Shown piece after piece: positions 8,581 through 16,582 of a stretch of 55,024 bases of DNA. The position numbers were made by a program, and so were the translations under genes. The notes beneath the pieces were generated by a model, which was not told the origin of the DNA, searched no databases, and saw nothing but the letters and a program-made list of their open reading frames with translations. Each line of letters begins with the position of its first letter. The first letter of the stretch is position 1. This DNA comes from Streptomyces sp. SBT349 (GTDB lineage: Bacteria > Actinomycetota > Actinomycetes > Streptomycetales > Streptomycetaceae), in the NCBI RefSeq assembly GCF_001083795.1, contig NZ_LAVK01000007.1:1-55024 (forward strand). Reading direction: 5' to 3'.

Positions 8581-11500
8581 ATGGGACGTCCCGAGCGTGC
8601 ACTGGATCCGGAGGCGGGGCCCGTTGAGCGGTTCGCCTTCGACCTGCGGCAGTTACGGGTGGCCGCCGGAAAGGTGAGCTACCGGGCGTTGTCCCGACGT
8701 GCGCACTTCTCGGTGACGGCGCTGTCGGAGGCCGCCGCCGGCCATCGGCTGCCGAGTCTGGAGGTCACCCTCGCCTACGTGAGGGCCTGCGGGGGCGACG
8801 TCACGGACTGGGAGGAGCGGTGGCGGAAGCTGGCGGCCGCGCAGCACGCCGAATCGCCGGACGAGGACCCGCCGCCCGCGGCGGACGCGCCGTATCTGGG
8901 GCTGGCGACGTTCGAACCGGGAGACGCGGAGTGGTTCTTCGGGCGCGAGCGGCTGGTGGCCCGGCTGTGTGCCCGGCTTGAGAGCACCGCGTTCCTCGCG
9001 GTGTTCGGCGCGTCGGGAGCGGGCAAGTCGTCGGTCCTGCGGGCGGGCCTGCTGCCCGCCGTCGCGAACGCCACCGCCGCGGAGGGCGGGGCCTGGCCGA
9101 CCGCGCTGCTGGTTCCCGGCGCGCGTCCCCTGGAGGAGCTGGCGATCCGCCTGGCCAACCTCGGCGGGGTGGCGGCGAGTTCGCTGCACGGCGCGCTCCG
9201 GGCCGAGCCGGACGGCATCCGTCTCGTGCTGCGGCAGGTGCTCGCCGAGCGGTCCGAGAAGGCCCGTGTACTGATCGTTGTCGACCAGTTCGAGGAGGTC
9301 TTCACGCTCTGTCGCGACCAGCAGGAACGCGACCGGTTCATCGACTGCCTCGTCGCCGCCGCTCAGGAGCCGCGCGGCCGGGTGGTCCTCGGGGTGCGGG
9401 CCGACTTCTACGCCCGCTGCGCGGAGCACGCCGGGCTGGTGGCCGTCCTGGACGGCCACCACATGCTGGTCGGGCCGATGAACGAGGAGGATCTGCGCAG
9501 CGTGGTCACGGGGCCCGCCGGGCGCGCCGGGATCAGGGTCGAAGCGGAGCTGGTGGAGGCCGTCGTGGCCGACGCCCACGGCCAGCCGGGCGCTCTCCCG
9601 CTGGTCTCCCACGCGCTGCGGGAGACCTGGCGCCGGCGCAGGGGCGTCGCCCTGACACCGGCCGGGTACCGGGCGGCCGGCGGCGTGCGCGGGGCCATCG
9701 CGCAGAGCGCCGAGCGCGTGTACGGCAACTTCGACGCGGAGCAACGGCGCGTCGCGGCGGCGCTGTTCCTCCGGCTGACCGCGCCGGGCGACGGCACCGA
9801 GGACACCCGCCGACGGGCCCCTCGCGCGGAGTTCCTGGGCGGAACGGAGGGCCGCGCGGTGGCCGCCGTGCTGGACCGGTTGATCGCGGCCCGGCTGGTG
9901 ACCGCCGACGAGGACACGGTGACCGTCGCCCACGAGGCGTTGATCCGGAACTGGCCGCGGCTTGCCGCCTGGCTGGCCGAGGACCGGGATCTGCTCCGCG
10001 CCCACCGTCGGCTGACCGATTCCGCGGCCGAATGGCACCTGCACGGGGAGGACGAGGCGCTGCTGTACCGCGGGGTGCGCCTCGCCGGGTGGAGGAGCCG
10101 CCCGCTCGACCGGCTCAACGCGCGGGAGTCCGCGTTCCTCGAAGCCTCGCGCGTCCGTGAGGCCGCCGAGCGCACGGCCGAGCGGCGGCGGGTGCGGCTG
10201 ACCGTGACCGGGCTCGGCACGGTGCTCCTGGTGGTGAGCGTCCTGGCGGGGGTGGCCGCGGTGCAGGCGGATCAGGCCGCGAGGGAACGGCGCGTGGCGC
10301 ACTCCCGGCAGCTGGCGGCCGAAGCCCGCGGGCAGTTGCAGGTCGACCCGGAACGTGGCCTGCGGACCGCCCTGCGCGCCTACCGGGTCTCACCGACCGC
10401 GCAGGCCGACGCGGCGCTGCGGCAGGCCGTGGCGGACGACCGGATGCTCGCGGTCGTGTCGGGGGGACGAGAGCGGGTGCTCGGGGTGGCGATCAGCCCG
10501 GACGGCACGCGGCTGGCCGACACCGACTCCGAGGGCACCGTCCGGGTGTCCCGCTTATCGGGTGGCGCCGTCTCCGACGCGCCTTCGCTCGTGCTGCGCG
10601 GCCACGGCACGGAGGCGTGGTCCCCGGCCTTCAGCCCGGACGGCACGCGCCTGGCCACGGCGGGACTCGACGGCACGGTTCGCGTCTGGGACCTCGGCGG
10701 CGGCGAGCCGCTCGTGCTGCGCGGACACCGCGGGCCCGTGTGGAACGTGGCGTTCAGCCCGGACGGCACGCGGCTGGCCGGCGCCGGCGACGACGGCACC
10801 GTCCGGGTGTGGAACGCGTCCGGGCAGGGCGAGCCGCTGGTGCTGCGCGGCCATCGCGGCCCCGCGGTGGGCGTCGCGTTCAGCCCGGACGGGCGGCACC
10901 TGGCGAGCAGCGGCCACGACCGCACCATCCGGATATGGGACGTGTCGGGACGGGGCGAGCCGCGGGTCCTGCGCGGCCACGAGGACGCGGTGAAGACGCT
11001 GGCGTTCAGCCCGGACGGCACGCTGCTTGCCAGCGCCAGCATCGATGGCACGGCCCGGGTGTGGGACACGGAAGAGGAGCGCGCCCCCGTCGTGTTGCGC
11101 GACCACGACGGCACCGTCGAGGGGCTCGCCTTCGGCCCGGACGGTCATCTCCTCGCCACCACCAGCGACGACGGCACCGTCCGGGTGTGGAACGCGGACG
11201 GCCGCAGCCCGCCCCTCGTGCTGCGTGGCCACCGGGAAACGGTCTGGGCCGCCGCCTTCAGCCCGGACGGCACGCGGCTGGCCAGCGCCGGCGACGACGG
11301 AACCGTCCGCGTCTGGGACCCCCGGGGCCCGGGGCGACCCCTAACGCTGGGCCGCCACACGGGCGAGGCGTGGACCGCCGCGCTCAGCGCGGACGGGCGG
11401 CGCGTCGTCAGCGGCGGGGCCGACGGCACCGTCCGCGTCTGGGACGCCGACGGCCGTTCGGACCCCCTGCTGCTGCGCGGGCACGGCGGGCCGGTGCTCA

Positions 11501-12333
11501 GCGTCGCCACCGACTCCCCCGGCCGGCGGGTGGCCGCCGCGGGCGAGGACGACACCGTGCGCGTCTGGGACACCGCCGGGTCCGACGGCCCCCGCCTCCT
11601 GCGCGGACACGGGGGATCCGCGTGGTCCGTCGCCCTCAGCGCCGACGGGCGGCGTGTCGCGACGACCGGCGACGACGGAGCGGTCCGGGTGTGGGACGCC
11701 GCCGATGCCGGCGAGCCACGGATCCTGCGCGGACACCGGGGCTACGCGTGGGACGTGGCGTTCAGCCCCGACGGGCGACGCCTGGTCACCAGCGGCGAGG
11801 ACGGCACGGTACGGGTGTGGGACCTCGCCGGCGGCGCGGACCCGCTGATCCTGCGCGGACACGGGGGACTGCCGTTCGCCGTGGCGTTCACCCCGGACGG
11901 GCAGCGCGTCGTGAGCGCCGGTGACGACGGAACGGTGCGCGTGTGGGACACCACCGGCACCGGCCGGCCGCTGGTCCTGCGCGGGCACCAGGGGTTCGTG
12001 TGGAACATAGCGATCAGCCCCGAGGGGCGCTGGATCGCCAGCACCGGCAAGGACGGCACCGTACGCGTCTGGGACGCCGAGGCCGTCGAGGCCATGGCGG
12101 ACACCGCGGAACCAGTCGTCCTGACCGGCTTCGCCGCCTCCGTCGAGGGCCTCGCGTTCCAGCCCGACGACGGGCGACTGGTCACCACGCACGGAGACGG
12201 CACCGTCCGGCTGTGGCACTGCGACACGTGCGCCTCCCCCGAACGGATCCTGACGCTGGCCGACCAGCGCATCGCCCAGGCCACGGCACCCGCACCTGCA
12301 CCCGCACCCGGACTCGGAAGCCCTCATCCCTAA
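8581..12333 (+). CDS. XRE-STAND NTPase-WD40 repeat protein
   Basis: A 1250-aa multidomain protein. Residues about 10-85 form an XRE-type helix-turn-helix (FDLRQLRVAAGKVSYRALS). Residues about 105-420 are a STAND NTPase of the nSTAND1 type: lead PYLGLATF and FFGRE, Walker A GASGAGKSS (about 143-151) and Walker B VLIVVDQFEEVF (about 230-241). A hydrophobic helix at about 538-562 (TGLGTVLLVVSVLAGVAAV) probably spans the membrane. Residues about 634-1217 hold 14 WD40 repeats of about 42 aa, most ending DGTVRVWD, enough for two seven-bladed propellers. STAND proteins are oligomerising sensors; the WD40 part would recognise a ligand and the NTPase would switch. The repeats are very alike, suggesting recent internal duplication. 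ATG 8581 was chosen over the upstream in-frame GTG by homology with the remnant paralogue. Role, signalling or defence, is inferred. Confidence 0.85.
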   Translation: MGRPERALDPEAGPVERFAFDLRQLRVAAGKVSYRALSRRAHFSVTALSEAAAGHRLPSLEVTLAYVRACGGDVTDWEERWRKLAAAQHAESPDEDPPPAADAPYLGLATFEPGDAEWFFGRERLVARLCARLESTAFLAVFGASGAGKSSVLRAGLLPAVANATAAEGGAWPTALLVPGARPLEELAIRLANLGGVAASSLHGALRAEPDGIRLVLRQVLAERSEKARVLIVVDQFEEVFTLCRDQQERDRFIDCLVAAAQEPRGRVVLGVRADFYARCAEHAGLVAVLDGHHMLVGPMNEEDLRSVVTGPAGRAGIRVEAELVEAVVADAHGQPGALPLVSHALRETWRRRRGVALTPAGYRAAGGVRGAIAQSAERVYGNFDAEQRRVAAALFLRLTAPGDGTEDTRRRAPRAEFLGGTEGRAVAAVLDRLIAARLVTADEDTVTVAHEALIRNWPRLAAWLAEDRDLLRAHRRLTDSAAEWHLHGEDEALLYRGVRLAGWRSRPLDRLNARESAFLEASRVREAAERTAERRRVRLTVTGLGTVLLVVSVLAGVAAVQADQAARERRVAHSRQLAAEARGQLQVDPERGLRTALRAYRVSPTAQADAALRQAVADDRMLAVVSGGRERVLGVAISPDGTRLADTDSEGTVRVSRLSGGAVSDAPSLVLRGHGTEAWSPAFSPDGTRLATAGLDGTVRVWDLGGGEPLVLRGHRGPVWNVAFSPDGTRLAGAGDDGTVRVWNASGQGEPLVLRGHRGPAVGVAFSPDGRHLASSGHDRTIRIWDVSGRGEPRVLRGHEDAVKTLAFSPDGTLLASASIDGTARVWDTEEERAPVVLRDHDGTVEGLAFGPDGHLLATTSDDGTVRVWNADGRSPPLVLRGHRETVWAAAFSPDGTRLASAGDDGTVRVWDPRGPGRPLTLGRHTGEAWTAALSADGRRVVSGGADGTVRVWDADGRSDPLLLRGHGGPVLSVATDSPGRRVAAAGEDDTVRVWDTAGSDGPRLLRGHGGSAWSVALSADGRRVATTGDDGAVRVWDAADAGEPRILRGHRGYAWDVAFSPDGRRLVTSGEDGTVRVWDLAGGADPLILRGHGGLPFAVAFTPDGQRVVSAGDDGTVRVWDTTGTGRPLVLRGHQGFVWNIAISPEGRWIASTGKDGTVRVWDAEAVEAMADTAEPVVLTGFAASVEGLAFQPDDGRLVTTHGDGTVRLWHCDTCASPERILTLADQRIAQATAPAPAPAPGLGSPHP

Positions 12334-12379
12334 GCTGGCCCGTACGAAGCCGCCGAGCGTGGGCCCGCTGGTCGAGCTC

Positions 12380-12529
12380 CACCGTCCGCGCCGTCGGCGA
12401 GAAGCGCGCACGTCCGAACAACTCCCGGCAACCCGCCCCGGCGGCCGCCCACGACTGCCGCAGCTCGCGAGCGCACAGCTCAACGACCCCCGCCTCCGGA
12501 TCCGGCGCACGCCGGGGACGCCCCCTCAC
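12380..12529 (-). pseudogene. N-terminal remnant of a second XRE-STAND gene
   Basis: On the minus strand a GTG at 12529 opens a frame (RGRPRRAPDPEAGVVELCARELRQ, in parts identical to GRPERALDPEAGPVERF of the gene at 8581). Similarity ends after about 50 codons near FSPTA, within the helix-turn-helix. It faces the intact gene and stops about 50 bp from its end. Promoter and operator are retained upstream. The rest of this paralogue is missing. Confidence 0.65.
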
Positions 12530-12549
12530 CGCCCCCGGACGACCGTTGT

Positions 12550-12596
12550 TTGTCCACGGCCGCACCCACGTGCTGGACAACTCATTTGCGCCTATA
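12550..12596 (-). promoter_or_regulatory. Promoter/operator of the STAND remnant
   Basis: On the minus strand TATAGG (12591-12596) precedes TTGTCCA-N17-TGGACAA (12550-12580) by 10 bases, the same geometry as at 8507-8553. The intervening GCACGTG is also shared. Conservation in front of a dead gene indicates a paralogous origin rather than chance. Confidence 0.55.
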
Positions 12597-12693
12597 TCTA
12601 GGCATCGCACCACAAGGAACGCGCTTTCCGGCCCGGCACTGACACGGCCGGGGGGCGCCAGGCCATACGAGCGGGAAAGTAGGGGTGGACCCA

Positions 12694-13191
12694 ATGAAGG
12701 TACGTTCACGCTTGATCAGAACGGCGACGGTGGCGGCGGCGGTCTGCGCGGTCGTCGGAGTCGGCGTCGCTCCTTCGGCGGCAGCGCCGGCGACGGCACC
12801 GACGACGGCACCGGCGACGTCCCAGCCCGGCACCATGGGCTGTCAGCCGGTCAACGTCGCCCTGTACTACTGGTTCTACACGTCCTCCGGCGCCCTCGAC
12901 TACCGGATGTACGACTGCAGCGGGAACAAGGGCCTCAACTCCGACGGCTACGCGGTGGACGCCGGGAGCTGGTCCGGGTACGTCCGCTTCTCGGGGGGGA
13001 GCTGGACCTGGTTCTGCGACAACGAGGTGCTGTATCTCGAGGGCCGACGCGTCGTCCGCCTCGACATCGCCGCGTCGCGGATCACCGAGTGCGGCGGGCT
13101 CGCGTCGGCCGACGGACAGAACCAGCCGACCGACGGACAGAACCAGCTGAGCGCCGAGGACCGGCTCGCCCTCGTCGGGCAGGGGTCGTGA
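12694..13191 (+). CDS. Small secreted protein, unknown function
   Basis: A 165-aa preprotein. Start ATG 12694 gives a classic signal peptide: basic MKVRSRLIR, hydrophobic TATVAAAVCAVVGVGVA, and an AxA-like site in PSAAAPA. A Pro/Ala/Thr linker follows. The mature part has four cysteines (GCQP, DCSG, FCDN, ECGG), enough for two disulfides, and is rich in Tyr/Trp (ALYYWFYT, GSWSGYVRF, GSWTWF). The tail contains a small duplication, DGQNQPTDGQNQ. It would be exported by Sec. A GTG nine bases upstream is in frame but would extend the basic region. Family not recognised. Confidence 0.7.
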   Translation: MKVRSRLIRTATVAAAVCAVVGVGVAPSAAAPATAPTTAPATSQPGTMGCQPVNVALYYWFYTSSGALDYRMYDCSGNKGLNSDGYAVDAGSWSGYVRFSGGSWTWFCDNEVLYLEGRRVVRLDIAASRITECGGLASADGQNQPTDGQNQLSAEDRLALVGQGS

Positions 13192-13215
13192 GGCACCAGC
13201 AGGGATGATCGGCGG

Positions 13216-13243
13216 GGCGCCCGGGACATCGGACCCGGGCGCC
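13216..13243 (+). terminator. Hairpin terminator after the secreted protein gene
   Basis: A 10-bp perfect stem (13216-13225 with 13234-13243) with an 8-base loop, 25 bp after the stop codon at 13191. No T-tract. It lies between two convergent genes and may serve both. Confidence 0.6.
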
Positions 13244-13350
13244 TACGCCCGCCGCGTCACGGGGTGTGGTTGTGATCGAGACGATGCGCCGGACGGACGA
13301 CGCGCCGACGAGGGCGGTCGGGACCGAACGCGAAACACCGGACCAGAGGC

Positions 13351-14292
13351 TCACTCGGAGGCTGACGCTCTCCTCTCCGGGCCGGCCGTTGCCCAGGGGC
13401 CGAGGGCGAACCCACCACCCTCCCGCCGGACTTCCACGGCGCCCGCGCCACCGAAGTGCGCGGGGACGATGAGCTCCCGTTCATCGGCCGCCCGCCCGAG
13501 GATCCGCCGGCGACTGGCCACCGCCTGGTCCGGGGCCAGGCAGGCGTTGCTGTTGCAGCAGGGCTGGAGGATCTGCACCGGGCTGTGCAGCAGGTCTCCG
13601 ACGAAGGCCGCCCGGTCGCTCCCGGACGCGAGGCGCAGCACGGATGAGCCGGGAGTGTGGCCGGGCGCGGACTCCAGGGTGAGGTGTTCGTCGATGCGGT
13701 GGAGGCCGTCCCACAGCACGGCCTGTCCGGCCTGCCGGACGGGCGCGACGCTGTCCTCGTAGATCAGGCGGTCGACCTCCAGCAGGCCGTTCCCGTACGC
13801 GTTCTCCGGACCGTAGTGGAAAGCGTCGGCGGCCGGGATGAGGTAACGCGCGTGGGGAAACGTCGGCACCCACTCCCCGTCCGCGTCAACGGTGTTCCAG
13901 CCGACGTGGTCGACGTGGAGGTGGGTGTTGACGACGACGTCGACATCCTCCGGCCGCACACCGGCCCTCGCCAGGAGGCCGAGGAGATCACCCCGACAGT
14001 GGTGGAACGGCGGCATGCCCGGCCGCTCGCGCCCGTTGCCCGCTCCGGTGTCGACCAGGACGGTCCGCCCGGCGCTGCGCAGCACCCAGGTCTGCAACGC
14101 GATCACCGCCAGGTCGCTGTCCGGTTCCCAGTGGTCCGGCGCCAGCCAGTCCTGGTTGTCCTTCCACACGTCGGCGGTTGCTCCCGGGAACATGGCGGAG
14201 GTGGGCGCGAAGGGCCTGTGCCACTCGACGACCCGGATGACCTCGACGTCCCCCAGCATCATGCTCTCCACGCGCTCGTTCCCGTTCGTCAT
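13351..14292 (-). CDS. Metallo-beta-lactamase-fold hydrolase
   Basis: A 313-aa cytoplasmic hydrolase. The zinc motif THLHVDH is at residues 123-129, preceded by VLVDTGAGNG and followed by SAPGHTPGSS and FVGDLLHSP, which give the remaining metal ligands. The overall pattern matches MBL-fold proteins of the lactonase/glyoxalase-like subgroup. The substrate cannot be told. ATG 14292 was chosen because a promoter (TTGAGT-N17-TAGGGT) ends 7 bases before it, implying a leaderless mRNA. It is divergent from an AraC regulator 101 bp away, a common pairing in which the regulator controls the hydrolase. The codons before this ATG overlap the promoter and are not coding. Confidence 0.85.
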   Translation of the reverse strand: MTNGNERVESMMLGDVEVIRVVEWHRPFAPTSAMFPGATADVWKDNQDWLAPDHWEPDSDLAVIALQTWVLRSAGRTVLVDTGAGNGRERPGMPPFHHCRGDLLGLLARAGVRPEDVDVVVNTHLHVDHVGWNTVDADGEWVPTFPHARYLIPAADAFHYGPENAYGNGLLEVDRLIYEDSVAPVRQAGQAVLWDGLHRIDEHLTLESAPGHTPGSSVLRLASGSDRAAFVGDLLHSPVQILQPCCNSNACLAPDQAVASRRRILGRAADERELIVPAHFGGAGAVEVRREGGGFALGPWATAGPERRASASE

Positions 14293-14299
14293 GCCCTCG

Positions 14300-14328
14300 A
14301 CCCTAGGAAGGCGGAACGATCCACTCAA
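14300..14328 (-). promoter_or_regulatory. Leaderless promoter of the MBL hydrolase gene
   Basis: Minus-strand -35 TTGAGT (14323-14328), 17-base spacer and -10 TAGGGT (14300-14305). The ATG begins 7 bases after the -10 box, at the expected transcription start. Confidence 0.6.
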
Positions 14329-14381
14329 TGCCCGTCCGGCTCAAGGGAATACGCGTCCGTCTCACGCTTCGCGCGCGGCGA

Positions 14382-14387
14382 TATCCT
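14382..14387 (+). promoter_or_regulatory. -10 box of the AraC gene
   Basis: TATCCT lies 6 bases before ATG 14394, again suggesting a leaderless transcript. The -35 region is weak (around 14359). The 101-bp gap between the two divergent genes must hold any AraC operator. Confidence 0.4.
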
Positions 14388-14393
14388 GGGTGG

Positions 14394-15326
14394 ATGGATG
14401 TGGTGAGCGACGCGATCTCCGCCGCACACCTCGGGCACCCCTCCTCCCACCGGGTGCGGATGAGGGGGAGCTGGTGCGCGCGGCTGGACCCGTACGAGGG
14501 CGCGGGCTTCTACGTCGTCCTGAAGGGCACCTGCCGGCTACGCACCGACGGCGGCGCCCCGATACCTCTCGCCGTGGGTGACGCGGTGCTGCTGCCTCAT
14601 GGCACGGGCCATATGATCAGCGATTCCGCGGTCGACGCGGCGGTCGCGGAGGAGAAGGCGGTGCCGTTCGCGCGGTGGCTCGCGGGGCCGGAGCCGCGAG
14701 CCCTGCCCGATCGCCACGAGACGGAGTTGCTCTGTGGCACGTACTGGCTCGACTGCAGCCGCATGCACCCGCTCATGGCAGAGCTGCCCGAGGTCGTCCA
14801 CCTTCCCCACCGGGTGGGCGGCCACCTCGAACTCCGTGCCGCGATCGACCTGCTCGCCGGTGAGCTGGACGAGAGGCGGCCCGGCTCATGCATCGCGCTC
14901 CCGAACCTGCTCGACCTCCTCCTCGTCTACATGATCCGCTCCTGGATGACCGAGACCACCGACGGAGTCTGGCCCGGCGCACTGGGCGACCCGGTGACGG
15001 CCGCCGCCCTGCGGGCGCTGCACTCGAACCCGGCCGCGCCGTGGAGCATCGACCGCCTGGCCGGGGAGGCGGGCGTCTCCCGCCCCACCCTGGCGCGCCG
15101 GTTCACCACCCTGGTCGGCCGCCCGCCGATGGCGTACCTCACGTGGTGGCGCCTGATCCTGGCCGCCACCCTGCTCCGCGACACCCCGGAGACCCTGGCC
15201 GCCATCGCCGGCCGAGTCGGCTACGGCAGCCCGTACGCGCTCTCGCACGCCTTCGCGAGGGAGTTCGGCATCACACCGGGGCGGTATCGCGCGCAGGCCG
15301 CGGGTCGATCCGCTCCCCCCGGGTGA
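14394..15326 (+). CDS. AraC-family transcriptional regulator with cupin sensor
   Basis: A 310-aa regulator. Residues about 10-190 form an AraC-type cupin ligand-binding domain (GAGFYVVLKGTCRL, then LAVGDAVLLPHGTGHMI). Residues about 200-305 hold two helix-turn-helix motifs (WSIDRLAGEAGVSRPTLARR and LAAIAGRVGYGSPYALSHAF) ending FGITPGRYR, the AraC signature. ATG 14394 fits the leaderless -10 box and the normal family start; an in-frame start at 14328 would overlap the divergent promoter. It probably regulates the adjacent MBL hydrolase and itself. The inducer is unknown. Confidence 0.85.
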   Translation: MDVVSDAISAAHLGHPSSHRVRMRGSWCARLDPYEGAGFYVVLKGTCRLRTDGGAPIPLAVGDAVLLPHGTGHMISDSAVDAAVAEEKAVPFARWLAGPEPRALPDRHETELLCGTYWLDCSRMHPLMAELPEVVHLPHRVGGHLELRAAIDLLAGELDERRPGSCIALPNLLDLLLVYMIRSWMTETTDGVWPGALGDPVTAAALRALHSNPAAPWSIDRLAGEAGVSRPTLARRFTTLVGRPPMAYLTWWRLILAATLLRDTPETLAAIAGRVGYGSPYALSHAFAREFGITPGRYRAQAAGRSAPPG

Positions 15327-15390
15327 TCCGCCGCGTCTTCGTGTGCACGCGTCGGCGCCTCCGTCGTCCGGGGGCGGGCTCGGGATGCCC

Positions 15391-15410
15391 CCGCCGTCGT
15401 GTGACGGCGG
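15391..15410. terminator. Hairpin between convergent genes
   Basis: CCGCCGTC-GTGT-GACGGCGG, an 8-bp perfect stem with a 4-base loop, 65 bp after the AraC stop and 31 bp after the stop of the facing secreted-protein gene. A longer imperfect pairing surrounds it (from about 15356). It probably terminates in both directions. Confidence 0.6.
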
Positions 15411-15441
15411 AGGCGGTGTTCCGTTGACGCTCTCGGTCCGG

Positions 15442-15732
15442 TCAGTACCAGCGCTGGAGCTGCCAGTAGGAGATCGGGCCGCCGCCGTAGCAGCGCATGG
15501 TCCAGTTGTAGCGGACCTGCAGGTCGAGCGCGGCGTGCTCGCACTGGTAGTAGAAGAAGAACTCGTCGATGGTGTGCCAACTGGCGGCGGCCTGGAAGTC
15601 GCCGGAGGCAGCCTCCCTGGACGTGACTCGCACGCCGGAGTCACCGCTGTCGGCCACAGCCGGGCCGGCGGCAAGACCCCCGGCGAGTGCGGCGGTGGCC
15701 GCGGTGGCGGCTAGAAGGCGTCGGATGCGCAT
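15442..15732 (-). CDS. Small secreted protein, aromatic-rich
   Basis: A 96-aa preprotein. Start ATG 15732 has AGGAGGGG about 8 bases upstream. Signal peptide: MRIRRLLAATAATAALAGGLAAGPAVADS with cleavage expected after AVA. The mature part of about 65 aa holds two cysteines (QCEH, RCYG) and many aromatics (EFFFYYQCE, then YWQLQRWY at the C-terminus). Exported by Sec. Size and composition recall the secreted protein at 12694, though I see no clear homology. Function unknown. Confidence 0.7.
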   Translation of the reverse strand: MRIRRLLAATAATAALAGGLAAGPAVADSGDSGVRVTSREAASGDFQAAASWHTIDEFFFYYQCEHAALDLQVRYNWTMRCYGGGPISYWQLQRWY

Positions 15733-15800
15733 GTGATGTCCCCTCCTGGTGGTTCGTGGGGGAATCGTGCGCCGCGGCCGGGTCGGCGACCAGGGGCAGG

Positions 15801-15827
15801 CCATGTCCAGGACGGATCCGGACATGG
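15801..15827. promoter_or_regulatory. Inverted repeat CCATGTCC-N11-GGACATGG
   Basis: A perfect 8-bp inverted repeat (15801-15808, 15820-15827), about 70 bp before the start of the small secreted protein gene. A further CATGTCC follows near 15843. Suits a dimeric regulator. No clear -10 box could be assigned. Confidence 0.4.
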
Positions 15828-16021
15828 AAGAAGATGACCAGGCATGTCCGACGAGGACCGGACACCCACCGGCACCCCGCCACGGACGTGACGGCGTGGG
15901 GGCCGTTCTCGACCACCTCGTCCGGCGTCGCGCCCACCCGGCCGACCCCGCGCGGCCGGCGTCGGGGTGGCTTCGTGGCACGGGAGTCAACCCGGAGCGG
16001 ACGGGCGCTCGTTGGCCCCGT

Positions 16022-16138
16022 TCAGAGATCCACGACGAGGACGGGGGCGCGGGCCATGCGGGCGGGCACCACCGTGAACGGGGCCCCCGAGGTGTTGACC
16101 TCGTTGACGAACGTCTCCTCGTACAGGTGCGTCTCGGG
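16022..16138 (-). pseudogene. C-terminal remnant of an unidentified protein
   Basis: The minus-strand frame LYEETFVNEVNTSGAPFTVV to APVLVVDL with a normal stop reads like a genuine protein end, but no upstream part is found in the same frame. I cannot name the family. The rest of 15733-16228 shows only the inverted repeat above. Confidence 0.3.
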
Positions 16139-16228
16139 GGTGCAGCCAGCGCGGCCTCGCGGCCGGGTTGTCCTGGTGGGACGGTGCGGAGGACGACGGC
16201 GTTGTGGTTGAGGCAGGAGTGGGTGGCT

Positions 16229-16469
16229 TCGCCTTGGTGACCGGCCATGCCTCGACGTGGTCGATGGTGAGGTCGTTGAGTTCGATGTCGCCGAGGGCGG
16301 GGGTGATGTGGGTGTTGCCCAGGGTGCGGTAGTTGACCACCGCGTCCTCCACCGTGTGGCCAGCCGGGTCCGAGCGCTCGGCGGCGAGTGCGTCGCTGCT
16401 GGCGAGCAGCTCTTTGGTACGGCCGCTGGCGCGTTTGGTGTCGCGTGTGCCATCCGGGTGGTGGCCGAG
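16229..16469 (-). pseudogene. Tyrosine integrase, N-terminal remnant
   Basis: The minus-strand frame GHHPDGTRDTKRASGRTKEL is the arm-DNA-binding domain typical of actinobacterial integrases. It is followed by ALGDIELNDLTIDHVEAW, the end of the SAM-like core-binding domain. The catalytic domain is absent. Both this and the catalytic remnant at 122-510 lie on the minus strand in the order N-terminus then C-terminus, so they could be halves of one integrase, or come from different elements. Confidence 0.6.
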
Positions 16470-16582
16470 GCTGGCGGTGGCTCCGCACCGCGCTTAGTTG
16501 GGAGTGAGGGCAGGTGATGCCCCCGGGAGAGGGCTTGCTCCTTGCGTCAGAACGCACTCGTAGCAGTCGGGCTCGCGCAGCC

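Noticed and set aside
8653..10302. Long open frames antisense to the WD40 gene (up to 549 codons, also 11341-12510)
   Set aside because: They are shadows of the GC-rich, repetitive coding strand, with low-complexity Arg/Gly/Ala composition and no ribosome site.
10480..12230. WD40 DNA periodicity as a CRISPR-like or satellite repeat
   Set aside because: The roughly 126-bp period is in frame and encodes DGTVRVWD-type blades with variable sequence between them.
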